Positions 47,100 through 58,993 of a stretch of 64,000 nt of DNA are shown piece by piece; positions within the stretch are counted from its first letter, which is position 1; every line of letters begins with the position of its first letter. Both the position numbers and the translations under genes were made by a program. This DNA comes from Polietes domitor (lineage: Eukaryota > Arthropoda > Insecta > Diptera > Muscidae), in NCBI GenBank assembly GCA_947397865.1, contig OX377620.1, positions 117,093,085 through 117,157,084 of the forward strand, written 5' to 3'. The notes beneath the pieces were generated by a model. It made no database searches, was not told the origin of the DNA, and saw nothing but the letters and a program-made list of their open reading frames with translations.

Positions 47100-48432
47100 A
47101 CTTCCGGGGCGCTTTACCTTGAAATATTCAATGTATACATATGGTGGTGTGGGTCATGGTAATATTCTAAGACGATCCTGCTATGTCCGTCTGTGGAAAG
47201 CAGTCTACTTTGAGAACGCAATGAGCTAGGTGGTTAAAATATCTCGCACATGGTTCTAATAGTTGCAGATCGGTGAAAATGGGTAAAATTGGGACTGAAA
47301 ATATACCAATACTTTTTGAAAATGTCTACCTAACATTCATTCCAAATTAATTTCGTTCATTCTTTATATAACGTGAACGACCACCGACAAGAGATATTTG
47401 TAAAATTTGTGCTTTGAGGGGTGACTTGGGGGCAAAAAGGGACACAAATGGTACGATTCACTCAACAACAGTTAGGAAGATGAAATTTAGAATGGAAAAA
47501 GAGGGATAAAAATGGTACCAACAAAACGGCAGTAGCTAGAATCATGATATAGGGTGTATACGTTACTTTGACTTTTCGAGTCAAAATGGGAAAGGCAGGA
47601 TAAAAATGGTATCAAACAAATGGCTGCAGCTAGAATCATGAAATTTAACATATACATTCGTCTGATGTGTAAAATAATACCAATTTTTACTTTTGTGGTC
47701 AAAATGGTGGAAAGGGGTAAAAATAGTATCAACGCAATGGCTACAGCTCGAATTATGAAATTTGGTTTATACATTCCTAAAAACATGAAATTTAGGATTT
47801 TTCGCAATTCATAAAATGGCAAAAGAGGGATAAAAATGATACCAACCAAATGGCTGCAACCAGAATCATGAAATGTGGAGTATACGTTATTCTGACTGGA
47901 TTTTTATCAAATTCGAACTTTTGGGGTCAAAATGGATGAAAAGGGTACCAACCAAAAGGCTACAGCTAGAATCATGAAATCAATAAATACATTCCTCTGA
48001 TATGTAAAACAAAAAGACTTTATTTACCAAATTCGTACTTTCGGACCATAATGGGGAAAGGGATAAAAATGGTACAAACCAAACGGGCGCAGCTAGAATC
48101 ACGAAATGTGGTGCATACGTTCCACGAATTATGAAATTAATGGTATACATCCCTTTAATTGCGTGGTAAAAAAATTCAATCTTTCGAAATTCATAAAATG
48201 GGAAAAGAGGGATAAAAATGGTACCAACCATATGACTGCAGCTGGAATCAAGAAATTGGATGCACACGTCCTTCTAACTGCGTAAAAAATGATTTTACCA
48301 AATTCGTACTTTTTAGGATCAAAATGTGGAAAAAGGGATAAAAATCGTACCAACTAAAGGAATGGAGCTGGAATCATGAAATTCAGTGTGTACGCTCCTC
48401 TGACTGTGTGGACGTTTAGAATTGCAACTGGT
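47100..48432 (+). mobile_element. Family B HINE, diverged, long tandem body
   Basis: A weak 5' part (CTATGTCCGTCTGTGGAAAG near 47180) is followed by about eight units with GGGATAAAAATGGTACCAAC and GCTAGAATCATGAAAT. Unit lengths vary more than in other copies (about 90-150 bp). The 3' end is absent. Confidence 0.7.
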
Positions 48433-49377
48433 TAACATTTGTGGAGAAGTTTTTCTCCTAACACGGACTATATATTAAATTATATTCTTCCTTCATATCC
48501 TGCCACACCGCTTCGCCCCCCTTTGTAAAACACTCACGAGGTGTATGTACCAATGGAAGTGCTATGCACATTTGGTTTACATTGTTTGTTACACATATTC
48601 CCATTATTGACCACATGGGCAGGTGTAATTTAATTATCCTTGTTCGACGGCGGCGGCGGCTGCCTGCCACTACTTTTTTCATTCGAGCAATATTAAATCA
48701 GCCCCTAAAATCATAATACAAATAAATACAACAACTACTTCAACAACAGCATGACCACTGAATGTATGGCTGTCTGGCCAGCTCGTATGGTCGTATTAGT
48801 GTTTATTTTATGTGACCTTTTGTGTTCGCATTCGTCTGTGTATTTGGGTCCTTTTAAATGCGCGCGCATTTACCACTCTCAACGTGGATATCCTGTCCGC
48901 AGCGAACGTGTCTTTGCGGGAGTGTGTGTGTGAGTGAGTGTGTTTGCACCGTCAGTCATCGTAAACAATTTAAATGACACATAAAATTACAACAAACCAT
49001 CGTCGTAATAGTATCTGTTCCATTCCAATGCCATTCCAGAATATCTGTGTTTTTGTATTTCAATTTATGGTGGTTTACCTTTAATACACGGTGAGCTGTT
49101 GTCATTGCCGTGTGTTATTTTTAGCGGTTTTTATGTGGACTCAACTCAACGAGGCCTGCCTAATAAGTGTGTTTCAATAGAATATTCGATCTACAGCAGG
49201 CTATGTAATGGTTGGGCCAATATAAATAGAGCAATAAATATTTTGTGATTCGGAAATTATGAAAAATTGAATCATCACCAATGAATTTAACATGCTTATC
49301 GTAGGAGCGATGTCCTTTATTTTGAAAGCTTAAAGATTATTTTTCAGTAGTGATATTCACTTCTGGCATTCCTCTTT
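48433..49377. other. Unique DNA, no supported gene
   Basis: Contains a CGG/CTG tract (CGGCGGCGGCGGCTGCC near 48648) and GTGTGTGTGAGTGAG (about 48920). Short ORFs lack domains. Confidence 0.4.
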
Positions 49378-51345
49378 ATTATACCCTCCACCTCCAGGAT
49401 GGGGGTATACTAATTTTGTCATTTCGTTTGTAACATCTATATATATATATACTCTTGATCGTCATAAAATTCTAAGACGATCTAGCAATGTCCATCCGTC
49501 CGTTCGTCTGCCAGTCTGTTGAAAGCACTTTAGCATCTAAACGAAAGGAGCTAGGACGTCCAAATTTTCTATAAATACGTCTTATAGTCGCAGATCGGTT
49601 GGGATTGCAACTGGGCGAAATCGATCAAAAGGGAAATATTTGTCCCTCACAAGGACTGCAAATACCCATAATAACCCCTAATATTAGGCATGTTTTTTCA
49701 ATATATCTTATTCATAGGGGTGAAATGGGGCAAAAAGGGATAAAAATGGTACCTATCAAATAACAACAGGTAGAAGCACGAAATTCGGTGTGAACATTCC
49801 TCTAATTGAGTAGATACATAATATAAAAGTATTTTCCAAATTCGTACTTTTAAGGGGTAAAATGGGAATAGAGGGATAAAAATAGTACCAACCAAACGGC
49901 TGCACCTAAAATAATGAAATTCGCTGTATACATTTCTCTGATTGTAGACACGTAAAATAAAGGGATTTTTCGAAATTCGTACTTTTTGGGGTACAAATGA
50001 AAAAAAGGATCAAAATTGTACCAACCAAATTACCGCAGCTAGAATCATGAAATTCGCAGTATAAATTCATCTAACTGCGTAGAGACGAAAAATAAAAGGC
50101 TTTTCCAAATTCGTACTTTCAAGGGATACAATGGGAACAGAGGGATAAAAATGGTACCAACTAAACGGCTACAGCTAGAATGATGAAATTCAGTGTGTAC
50201 ATCCATATAATTGTGCAGACACGTTTTTATTTTACGTGTCTACACAATTAACTCCTAACGGTGTAAAATGGGAAAAAGGGGATAAAAGTGGTACCAACTA
50301 AACGGCTACAGCTAGAATGATGAGATTCAGAGTGTACATCCATATAATTGCGCAGACACGTTAAATAAAGATAGTGTAGTTTTAAGGGGGTAAAACGGGA
50401 AAAAGGGGATGAAAATGGTGCCAACCAAATGGCATAGAAACGCATAATATAAAGATTTTTCCAAATTCGTTCTTTTACGGCAAAAATTGTTTGAATCATT
50501 AAGATTATTTTGTTTGTGTACGTGAGATAATGGATTTTCAAAATTTGTAGTTTTGGAATTAAAATAGGTTGGAAATACAACCAACTGCAGCACCCAGTAT
50601 CAATCAATATAATGTTTAAGCTTTTTTGAAAATTGCTGTCTTGTATTTTTTTTGTTGAATACTTGAAGTATTATTTCAATATATATAGTATAAATGTATT
50701 GGCAACCTTGCCTTATAAGCTTGGTTTGAAATAATAAAAATATTTTTTTTTTATAAAATTATTTTTTTAATATTTTTATTTGTTTTGGTTTTGCTATATT
50801 AAAAACAAGTACGGAAAGGCTAAAGACGGCGGGCCGACTATATGATACACTCCACTTTCTATCCGAATACAATTCAATTCGATAAAAAAGTGAAAACGGG
50901 AAAAATTATTGTATGTTTCCTAATCATAGGATAATACGACCTGGTCCAATTTGTCAAATCGAAAAGAATATTTGTATCGGGGCTTTATCCAAACATGGAA
51001 TAAAGTAAATAACTTTCATAATAAGTTCTTCCACATCAAGTATAACGTGTTATACTCACTTTGAAGAAATTCGGTGAAAATTCGTGGTATGTGGGGCGGA
51101 AAAAGTCTATCCGGGGTCGAAATTTGTATGGGAGCTATATGTAAATCTGAACCGATCTGAACCATTTTCACCACAGGTGTTCCTAGTTTAAATATATGAT
51201 GCTTTGCCAATTTTGAAGGCAATCTGATAAAATAAGTGTTTCCTAGAGAAGAAAAATCGAATCGGGAGCGAAATTTGTATAGGAGCTATGTATAAATCTT
51301 AACCTATCTGACACATTTTCACCATGGGTGTTTCTAATTGAAATA

Positions 51346-52619
51346 AAGGGTGATTTTTTAAGAGCTTGATAACTTTTTTTTTAAAAAAAATCTCATCGGT
51401 TCTTTATTTGAAACGTTAGATTGGTCCATGACATTTACTTTTTGAAGATAATTTCATTTAAATGTTGACCGCGGCTGCGTCTTAGGTGGTCCATTCGGAA
51501 AGTCCAATTTTGGGCAACTTTTTCGAGCATTTCGGCCGGAATAGCCCGAATTTCTTCGGAAATGTTGTCTTCCAAAGCTGGAATAGTTGCTGGCTTATTT
51601 CTGTAGACTTTAGACTTGACGTAGCCCCACAAAAAATAGTCTAAAGGCGTCAAATCGCATGATCTTGGTGGCCAACTTACCGGTCCATTTCTTGAGATGA
51701 ATTGTTCTCCGAATGGCCATAGAATCGCGAGCTGTGTGGCATGTAGCGCCATCTTGTTGAAACCACATGTCAACCAAGTTCAGTTCTTCCATTTTTGGCA
51801 ACAAAAAGTTTGTTAGCATCGAACGATAGCGATCGCCATTCACCGTAACGTTGCGTCCAACAGCATCTTTGAAAAAATACGGTCCAATGATTCCACCAGC
51901 GTACAAACCACACCAAACAGTGCATTTTTCGGGATGCATGGGCAGTTCTTGAACGGCTTCTGGTTGCTCTTCACTCCAAATGCGGCAATTTTGTTTATTT
52001 ACGTAGCCATTCAACCAGAAATGAGCCTCATCGCTGAACAAAATTTGTCGATAAAAAAGCGGATTTTCTGCCAACTTTTCTAGGGCCCATTCACTGAAAA
52101 TTCGACGTTGTGGCAGATCGTTTGGCTTCAGTTCTTGCACGAGCTGTATTTTATACGGTTTTACACCAAGATCTTTGCGTAAAATCTTCCATGTGGTCGA
52201 ATAACACAAACCCAATTGCTGCGAACGGCGACGAATCGACATTTCACGGTCTTCAGCAACACTCTCAGAAACAGACGCAATATTCTCTTCTGTACGCACT
52301 GTACGCATTCGTGTGGTTGGTTTAATGTCCAATAAAGTAAACTGAGTGCGAAACTTGGTCACAATCGCATTAATTGTTTGCTCACTTGGTCGATTATGTA
52401 GACCATAAATCGGACGTAAAGCGCGAAACACATTTCGAACCGAACACTGATTTTGGTAATAAAATTCAATGATTTGCAAGCGTTGCTCGTTAGTAAGTCT
52501 ATTCATGATGAAATGTCAAAGCATACTGAGCATCTTTCTCTTTGACACCATGTCTGAAATCCCACGTGATCTGTCAAATACTAATGCATGAAAATCCTAA
52601 CCTCAAAAAAATCACTCTT
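51346..52619 (-). mobile_element. Near full-length mariner (DD41D), inactivated
   Basis: AAGGGTGATTTTTTAAGAGC to AAAAAAATCACTCTT, flanked by TA at 51344-51345 and 52620-52621. Almost identical to 57395-58700 but lacking 14 bp in the ORF and about 17 bp (the AAAATTTGC block) near the 3' end. Confidence 0.95.
51435..52506 (-). pseudogene. mariner transposase with 14-bp frameshift deletion
   Basis: Starts MNRLTNEQRLQIIEFYYQ at 52506 and matches the intact 361-residue protein through residue 265 (DSMAI). There a 14-bp deletion (TTGAGGGAAAACTT in the intact copy) shifts the frame, so the product ends after unrelated residues at 51610. The remainder, with the third catalytic aspartate (LTPLDYF) and C-terminus, is still open in the next frame to 51435. 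The first two catalytic aspartates are in frame. One other residue difference is visible early (RRSQQLG against RRSKQLG). Loss of function is recent. Confidence 0.93.
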
Positions 52620-53242
52620 TATAAGATATTTTGAAAGATTTGAAGAAGAAGGTTTATAGAGTGGAAAAAGTGAAATCGGGAGTGAAATTTGTTTGGGAGC
52701 TATATAAAAATCTGAACCGATCTGACCCTTTTGCACCATGGCAGTTTATAGAACAAACGTAAGATATTTCGCCTAATTTGAAGAGGATCTGTTAACATAT
52801 GTGGTTTCTAGAGCAGATAAAGTCAAATCGGGAGTGAAATTCGTATGGGGACTATATCTAAATCTGAACGGATTTTCTTCAAATTAAATGGCGTTCGTTG
52901 ATGTCCCGAAAAACTTCGTTGTGCAAAGTTTCATTTGGTTCTGGCTACAATTGCGACCTGTATCGTGATTACAAGAATAGATTGACAGACAGACAGACAG
53001 ACGGACATTCCTAAATCGATTCTAAAAGTGATTCTAAGTCGATCGGTATAATTAACAATGGGTCTATCTTCCTTCCTTCCTTCCTTTTGGGTGTTACAAA
53101 CAAATGCACAACGACATAATACTCTCGTGGAGTGTATACAAATTTTCCTGTGATGTTACTGCACTTCTACGAAAATCGACAGCCTCTGTAGAATACAATC
53201 CATGGTGAAGGCTCGTCCGAACTTAACGCTTGTTTTACTTGT

Positions 53243-55212
53243 TTTATTTTTAATTTACTTTAAAATTGAGCGGATACCAGGCTTTGCTCTTCTAGAGTGC
53301 TAATTTAGAATTATTTCCTGAGTAATCGATTTTGTCACCATTTCCATACCACCCTCTTATGTGAATGTTTTTCTAGTGTCGAATTGTGTTAACACCATTT
53401 CTCACACAAACACTCCCACCCTAACTGAGAGTGAGTACAGGATACCCGATATTTGGCGTTCCAAATATTTTTGGGAAGAAGGTGTCTGTCCCTCCGTGTG
53501 TGTGTGAGACTTGTTTGTGCACTTGTCCATATTTGTTCACGTATTTGTCCACATCTTGAGTGAATAGGGCTTAGTTTGTTGACGCTGTTGTTGTTGTCTT
53601 TGCCAGGCTGTTAGGGCTGTTACTTTGTTGTTAAGTCATGTTTGAGCACTTGACCTTATTATTGCGTTTAGCGATGGTTGTTAGTGTTGAATTTTTCTCG
53701 AATTCTGTTGGTTGTTGTGGCCGCCCAAAGTACACATGTTATTTTTATAGGGCAGTTGCAGTTGTAGTTTTTTTTGTTTATGGCATATTTATATTTTTTC
53801 AGTTTGGGTTTCTTTTGAATGCCCAGGAAGGCGTTAAAATTCACAAATTCATATTTTCTTTTTAATTAGTTCAGCCAAAGAGGTTGGACGGACACAGGGA
53901 CAGGTACAGGTACACTTTTGGCTTGGGAATATTTAAATTGGTTCTTATGTGAAAATTTCTTCTGATCCCCACATAAAGCAACAATTAGAGCAGTTGTTTC
54001 ACTAATTATGTCATGTTTTATTTTTCGAAATGACAACAGGCGATTTGGGCATTTAAATAGAATTTTCCAAAACAGAAAACGGTTGATGAAATCAAGTTGA
54101 AATAGTTTTTAAAGAGCGGCATCGATTTTGAAGGAATTTACACAGTCGCGACAAAGCGTCTTCGAGCGACGTCAATTCTTGAAAAAGTCGTCAAAAATTC
54201 GAAACCATTTTACAATCGGCGAAGTGTCGCTAATTTTGCAAAACCCCGATAGTATGATCATCTCATCCTCATTATTTTACATCAATATGACCAATCTATA
54301 GAATGAAATCTATATCACCATCCCTCAGTCCATATTGCACTTGAATCGGATGATATACATGTGGAACTAAATGGAATTAATTTGCGTTTTTAGTTTTTCA
54401 TTTCCTCATCCTGTTGCACTTTCACAGCACCACAAAGTTCCAAAAAGATACAAATTTCCAAAAATTATTTTAAATGTTATTTCCTATGATACCGGTATAA
54501 ATGTCAAATAAAAGGGGATAATATCTGTTAAAAATAGTTGAAATGACATATTTCTACACAGAAAAAAATTTCGACTGTTTTTTATCGATTAATTGATTTA
54601 TTGTTTTCCAATATTATAGTCAATAACCAAAATAATTGGATATATAATTTAAATCAATGTGCTTAATTTTTTGATTTAATTATGGAATTGTTGTTTTAAA
54701 TGGTGGCAATTCCAATAATTGATTCAATTTCTAAGCAAAGGTTTTTTAGACAACTTTCCTTTGAAATATTAACTAATAAAAATTAATGTAAATAATTCGT
54801 ATATATACAAAATATATTGTTGTAGATAAAAGGCCAAGCCGTATTTACTGAACTGCAATCAATGATGTTATGCTGTAAATATTTAAAAATTGTTACTGCT
54901 GTCATTGAAAAATGATCCGATTTTCAACTGCAGTTTGCAAGAATGCAATCTGGGCGAGTGCAGCTAATTTAAAAATTCGGTTATATAGTTGTCAATATCA
55001 GTATATGTTACACTTCTATGAACCGATGACAACTACGGTCATCTCTGATCTGTGAAAGATTTCGCAATGAACTTTAGTTAATTTGAACATTTAACGCACC
55101 TGAGCCTTCCAACTATGCAATTGCAATTCCTGATGAAGAAACAAGTAATTTAATTTGCAAGCGAATTTTTGCCAAAAATGTTTTCCACTGGGAGTTATAA
55201 CTTCATTACAAC
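53243..55212. other. Unique DNA, no supported gene
   Basis: Non-repetitive, with TTGTTGTTG low complexity near 53586. No TE ends recognised. The ORF at 53638-53865 is hydrophobic and has no domain. The exon-like relic begins immediately to the right. Confidence 0.4.
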
Positions 55213-55583
55213 TTATACTTCGCGTTCCAACTCTTGATTAAATGTGTCGTGCATTGGATAGTTGGGTGCTTTCATTCCTACTTGAGCTAATATCAATGAC
55301 ATATCTTCAGACAATGCCTTGTTGTCAATTTTCTCCTTCAATTGCAAATCTTCATGATCATACTGGCATATCATCTTTGTATTTGGCCAAAAACTCATTC
55401 GGTAATGATTTTCAGATAATTATAGAAAGCAATATTCGTATTAGATAAACATTTGTCGGAATCAAACATCACATATGCGATGGTATAATCCCAATAAGTG
55501 TCGATCTAATGCATCGATAAAAAATACCTCTTGGCATTGCGGCGTACAGCTTCGTTGGATCAGTCATCAACATACTCCTTTAC
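55213..55583 (-). pseudogene. Decayed coding sequence, unidentified protein
   Basis: Read from 55583 on the minus strand, a protein-like frame gives VKEYVDD, stop, SNEAVRRNAKRYFLSMH, stop, IDTYWDYTIAYVMFDSDKC, LSNTNIAFYNYLKIITE, then a frameshift. After the shift, at about 55398, a 61-codon frame continues (YDHEDLQLKEKIDNKALSED, MSLILAQVGMKAPNYPMHD) to a stop at 55213. The composition is globular and unlike the surrounding AT-rich DNA. An acceptor-like AGAAAATAG precedes it. With at least two stops and one frameshift it is a relic, perhaps the last exon of a duplicated gene. I do not recognise the family. Confidence 0.55.
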
Positions 55584-56009
55584 TATTTTCTATATTCAAT
55601 GAAATGGAGAGGCAAAAGTTAAACGAATCGTGCAAAAATGAATCATGAAAATATATAGTTATTATATAAAATATTACGATTTTTGCAATTTATGCATATT
55701 TTCTGACTTTTCATTAAAATTTCTCATATTTATGTGTACTGGAAATTTTTGTAGAATCATAGCGAACATAACAAAAAAAAATCGCAAAACCAGCTCTTAA
55801 ATCGAGGGTTATAATATTGAGTTCATTCGAAAATCCTATAGAAAAGCATACTTCCTGTTTTTCATAGATTGTTCACTATTCCGGGAAACTATCCAAAAGT
55901 TTTTTCATCTTAAAACCTAGTTCGAACTACTACAAACAGTTTGTAACAAAAATCAACCAAATTGGTTCAGCCGTTCTTAAGTGATGCGATTACCAACGAA
56001 CATCATTTC
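55584..56009. other. Unique AT-rich DNA
   Basis: No gene or repeat recognised. CATCTTAAAACCTAGTTCG and CCGTTCTTAAGTGATGCG resemble generic TE-derived sequence, but this is unproven. Confidence 0.3.
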
Positions 56010-56336
56010 ATTATACACTCCACGAGAATATTATGTCTTTGTGCATATGTTTGTAACATCCGAAAGGAAGGGAGATGAACCGATCGACTTAGAATCACTT
56101 TTTGAATCGATTTAGCAATGTCTGTCCGTCTGTCTGTCTGTCAATCTATTCTTGTAATCACGATACCAGCCAGAACCAAATGAAACTTTGCACAACGAAG
56201 TTTTTCGGGACATCAACAAAGAAAATTGGTTCAGATTTAGATATAGTCCCCATACGAATTTCACTCCCGATTTGATTCTTTTCACTCTAGGTACCACATA
56301 TTTTAACATATTTTCTTCAAAATTGGCAAAACAAGT
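56010..56336 (+). mobile_element. Family A HINE, 5' fragment
   Basis: Starts TTATACACTCCACGAG, then TTTGTGCATATGTTTGTAAC, the GTCY core TGTCCGTCTGTCTGTCTGTC and one body unit (CATACGAATTTCACTCCCG). It stops at GGCAAAACAAGTAAG, so the rest of the body and the 3' hairpin are absent. Confidence 0.85.
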
Positions 56337-56344
56337 AAGTGTAT

Positions 56345-56690
56345 TTCAGGAAAGATCAATTGTAATTCAGAACTCGTCAATTGAAATTCAGAAATTCCAT
56401 TTGAAATTCAGAACTCATTAATTGATATTCAGATATTCCATTTGAAATTCAGAACTCATCACTTGATATTCGGAAATTCCATTTGAAATTCAGAACTCAT
56501 CACTTGATATTCAGAAATTCCAATTCAAATTCAGAACTCGTCACTTGATATTCAGAAATTCCATGTGAAATTCAGAAATTCCATTTGAAATTCTGAGCTC
56601 ATCAATTGAAAATCAGAACTTATTATTTGAAATTCAGAATTCATCAAATGAATTTCAGAACATTTCATATGAAATTCAGAAACATAATTC
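56345..56690. repeat. Minisatellite, about 41-bp unit made of two 20-bp halves
   Basis: Units read roughly GAAATTCAGAACTCATCACT then TGATATTCAGAAATTCCATT, about eight times, with the motif ATTCAGAA every 20-21 bp. It begins directly after the truncated family A fragment. The units drift towards the right end. Confidence 0.9.
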
Positions 56691-57394
56691 GGAAAACATT
56701 TATAGAGAAATAACTCTATATACTCCAAAGTCAGTCATACATAAATATATTTAAACTGATAAAATTCATTAAAGAACACAATTAATTATTTTAATATGTT
56801 GTTTATTATTTGCATTATAAATATGCAATGAAATTAAGAAATGGATTGTTAGATTGGAAATAGGAGAACACAAGCTTTAAATAATATTTAACAGGCAATT
56901 AATAGCGAATCACTTTTTGACCGTCGATAGACGTGAAATTAAAAACAACAAAAAGAGTATTTTTCTGTAATCTGTACATAATTTTCATTTCAAACTTTAA
57001 CTGTGGAGTGTTACCAAAGACTTTCTATATTCAAGACAAGTAATCTCGCTCTTTGCTATTATTACCGACGCAACGTTGAGAGATGACAGCGAATGCAAAT
57101 TTCGCAGCCATGTTTACATGTTAAATCAAAATATGAAAATGAGGAAAACAATGAGTACATTCAAAAATATACACGAAAAGAATACACATCTTTTATTGTC
57201 AGATATTGTAAAATATTTTGGTTTACTGGTTTGGTAAACCAACCTGTGCTTTGCAGAAGCAAATGTTACTCTCGCATTTCTGGAAGGTAGCATACAAATA
57301 GTGAGATTTCTCCTCCTGTAGTTTTACGATCTTTGTGTATTACCATTCTACTCTTTGTATTAAGAGATTTACATGATTTAATTCCGACGATCTA
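56691..57394. other. Unique AT-rich DNA, no gene seen
   Basis: No repeat family or supported coding sequence. It ends at the TA target of the full-length mariner. Confidence 0.4.
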
Positions 57395-58700
57395 AAGAGT
57401 GATTTTTTTGAGGTTAGGATTTTCATGCATTAGTATTTGACAGATCACGTGGGATTTCAGACATGGTGTCAAAGAGAAAGATGCTCAGTATGCTTTGACA
57501 TTTCATCATGAATAGACTTACTAACGAGCAACGCTTGCAAATCATTGAATTTTATTACCAAAATCAGTGTTCGGTTCGAAATGTGTTTCGCGCTTTACGT
57601 CCGATTTATGGTCTACATAATCGACCAAGTGAGCAAACAATTAATGCGATTGTGACCAAGTTTCGCACTCAGTTTACTTTATTGGACATTAAACCAACCA
57701 CACGAATGCGTACAGTGCGTACAGAAGAGAATATTGCGTCTGTTTCTGAGAGTGTTGCTGAAGACCGTGAAATGTCGATTCGTCGCCGTTCGAAGCAATT
57801 GGGTTTGTGTTATTCGACCACATGGAAGATTTTACGCAAAGATCTTGGTGTAAAACCGTATAAAATACAGCTCGTGCAAGAACTGAAGCCAAACGATCTG
57901 CCACAACGTCGAATTTTCAGTGAATGGGCCCTAGAAAAGTTGGCAGAAAATCCGCTTTTTTATCGACAAATTTTGTTCAGCGATGAGGCTCATTTCTGGT
58001 TGAATGGCTACGTAAATAAACAAAATTGCCGCATTTGGAGTGAAGAGCAACCAGAAGCCGTTCAAGAACTGCCCATGCATCCCGAAAAATGCACTGTTTG
58101 GTGTGGTTTGTACGCTGGTGGAATCATTGGACCGTATTTTTTCAAAGATGCTGTTGGACGCAACGTTACGGTGAATGGCGATCGCTATCGTTCGATGCTA
58201 ACAAACTTTTTGTTGCCAAAAATGGAAGAACTGAACTTGGTTGACATGTGGTTTCAACAAGATGGCGCTACATGCCACACAGCTCGCGATTCTATGGCCA
58301 TTTTGAGGGAAAACTTCGGAGAACAATTCATCTCAAGAAATGGACCGGTAAGTTGGCCACCAAGATCATGCGATTTGACGCCTTTAGACTATTTTTTGTG
58401 GGGCTACGTCAAGTCTAAAGTCTACAGAAATAAGCCAGCAACTATTCCAGCTTTGGAAGACAACATTTCCGAAGAAATTCGGGCTATTCCGGCCGAAATG
58501 CTCGAAAAAGTTGCCCAAAATTGGACTTTCCGAATGGACCACCTAAGACGCAGCCGCGGTCAACATTTAAATGAAATTATCTTCAAAAAGTAAATGTCAT
58601 GGACCAATCTAACGTTTCAAATAAAGAACCGATGAGATTTTGCAAATTTTATGCGTTTTTTAAAAAAAAAAAGTTATCAAGCTCTTAAAAAATCACCCTT
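57395..58700 (+). mobile_element. Full-length mariner element, DD41D (rosa-like), intact
   Basis: A 1306-bp element with imperfect inverted ends AAGAGTGATTTTTTTGAGG and, inverted on the right, AAGGGTGATTTTTTAAGAG. It lies between TA dinucleotides (57393-57394 and 58701-58702). It contains one uninterrupted transposase gene and short untranslated flanks. Length and layout are normal for a mariner. Confidence 0.95.
57508..58593 (+). CDS. mariner transposase, 361 residues, intact
   Basis: Catalyses cut-and-paste transposition into TA sites. Residues 1 to about 50 form the first helix-turn-helix (MNRLTNEQRLQIIEFYYQNQ). A linker follows (RTEENIASVSESV), then a second helix-turn-helix region around 90-110 (IRRRSKQLGLCYSTTWK). 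The catalytic triad is visible as D159 (LFSDEAHFW), D252 (FQQDGATCH) and D294 (CDLTPLDYFLWGY), with 41 residues between the last two. This DD41D spacing separates it from classic DD34D mariners and fits the rosa group described from tephritid flies. ATG 57508 is chosen because homologous copies start there. There are no stops or frameshifts, so it may be functional. Confidence 0.95.
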   Translation: MNRLTNEQRLQIIEFYYQNQCSVRNVFRALRPIYGLHNRPSEQTINAIVTKFRTQFTLLDIKPTTRMRTVRTEENIASVSESVAEDREMSIRRRSKQLGLCYSTTWKILRKDLGVKPYKIQLVQELKPNDLPQRRIFSEWALEKLAENPLFYRQILFSDEAHFWLNGYVNKQNCRIWSEEQPEAVQELPMHPEKCTVWCGLYAGGIIGPYFFKDAVGRNVTVNGDRYRSMLTNFLLPKMEELNLVDMWFQQDGATCHTARDSMAILRENFGEQFISRNGPVSWPPRSCDLTPLDYFLWGYVKSKVYRNKPATIPALEDNISEEIRAIPAEMLEKVAQNWTFRMDHLRRSRGQHLNEIIFKK

Positions 58701-58772
58701 TATAAAGCTAAGAATATAAATAACCGTAATTAATAAATAATTTACATTGTATATAAACATCTTTTAAAAAGT

Positions 58773-58993
58773 TAATCCACAAAACTTACTTGTGCCAATT
58801 TTTGTTAAGATCGGACTATAACTCCGACCTGTAGTTTGATTACAACAATAGATGGACAGACAGACGGACATTGCTAAATCGACTCAGAAATTGATTCTAA
58901 GTCGATCGGTATACTTAACAATGGGTCTATCCCGCTTCCTTTTGGGTGTTACAAACAAATGCACAAAGCCATAATACTCTCGTGGAGTGTATA
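58773..58993 (-). mobile_element. Family A HINE, 5' fragment
   Basis: From AATCCACAAAACTTACTTGT through the GTCY core (GATGGACAGACAGACGGACA) to CTCGTGGAGTGTATAAATA. The body and hairpin are missing. Confidence 0.85.

Larger units (their letters stand above)
50805..53138 (-). mobile_element. Family A HINE nested in B, carrying a mariner
   Basis: It begins ACAAGTACGGAAAGGCTAAA with a shortened hairpin (GACGGCGGGCCGAC) and ATGATACACTCCAC. It contains the 1274-bp mariner at 51346-52619. It ends with the GTCY core GACAGACAGACAGACGGACAT near 52990 (here in two parts) and CTCGTGGAGTGTATA. Confidence 0.85.
49378..53242 (+). mobile_element. Family B HINE containing an A element and a mariner
   Basis: It starts TATACCCTCCACCTCCAGGA with GGGGGTATACTAATTTTGTC and a GTCY core (CATCCGTCCGTTCGTCTG) near 49492. 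Body units run to about 50450. At 50805 a family A element breaks in, at TTGCTATATTAAAA. B resumes at 53139 with TTTTCCTGTGATGTTACTGC and ends CGAACTTAACGCTTG, TTTTACTTGTTTT. The hairpin is partly lost (GGCTCGTCCGAAC). Confidence 0.85.
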
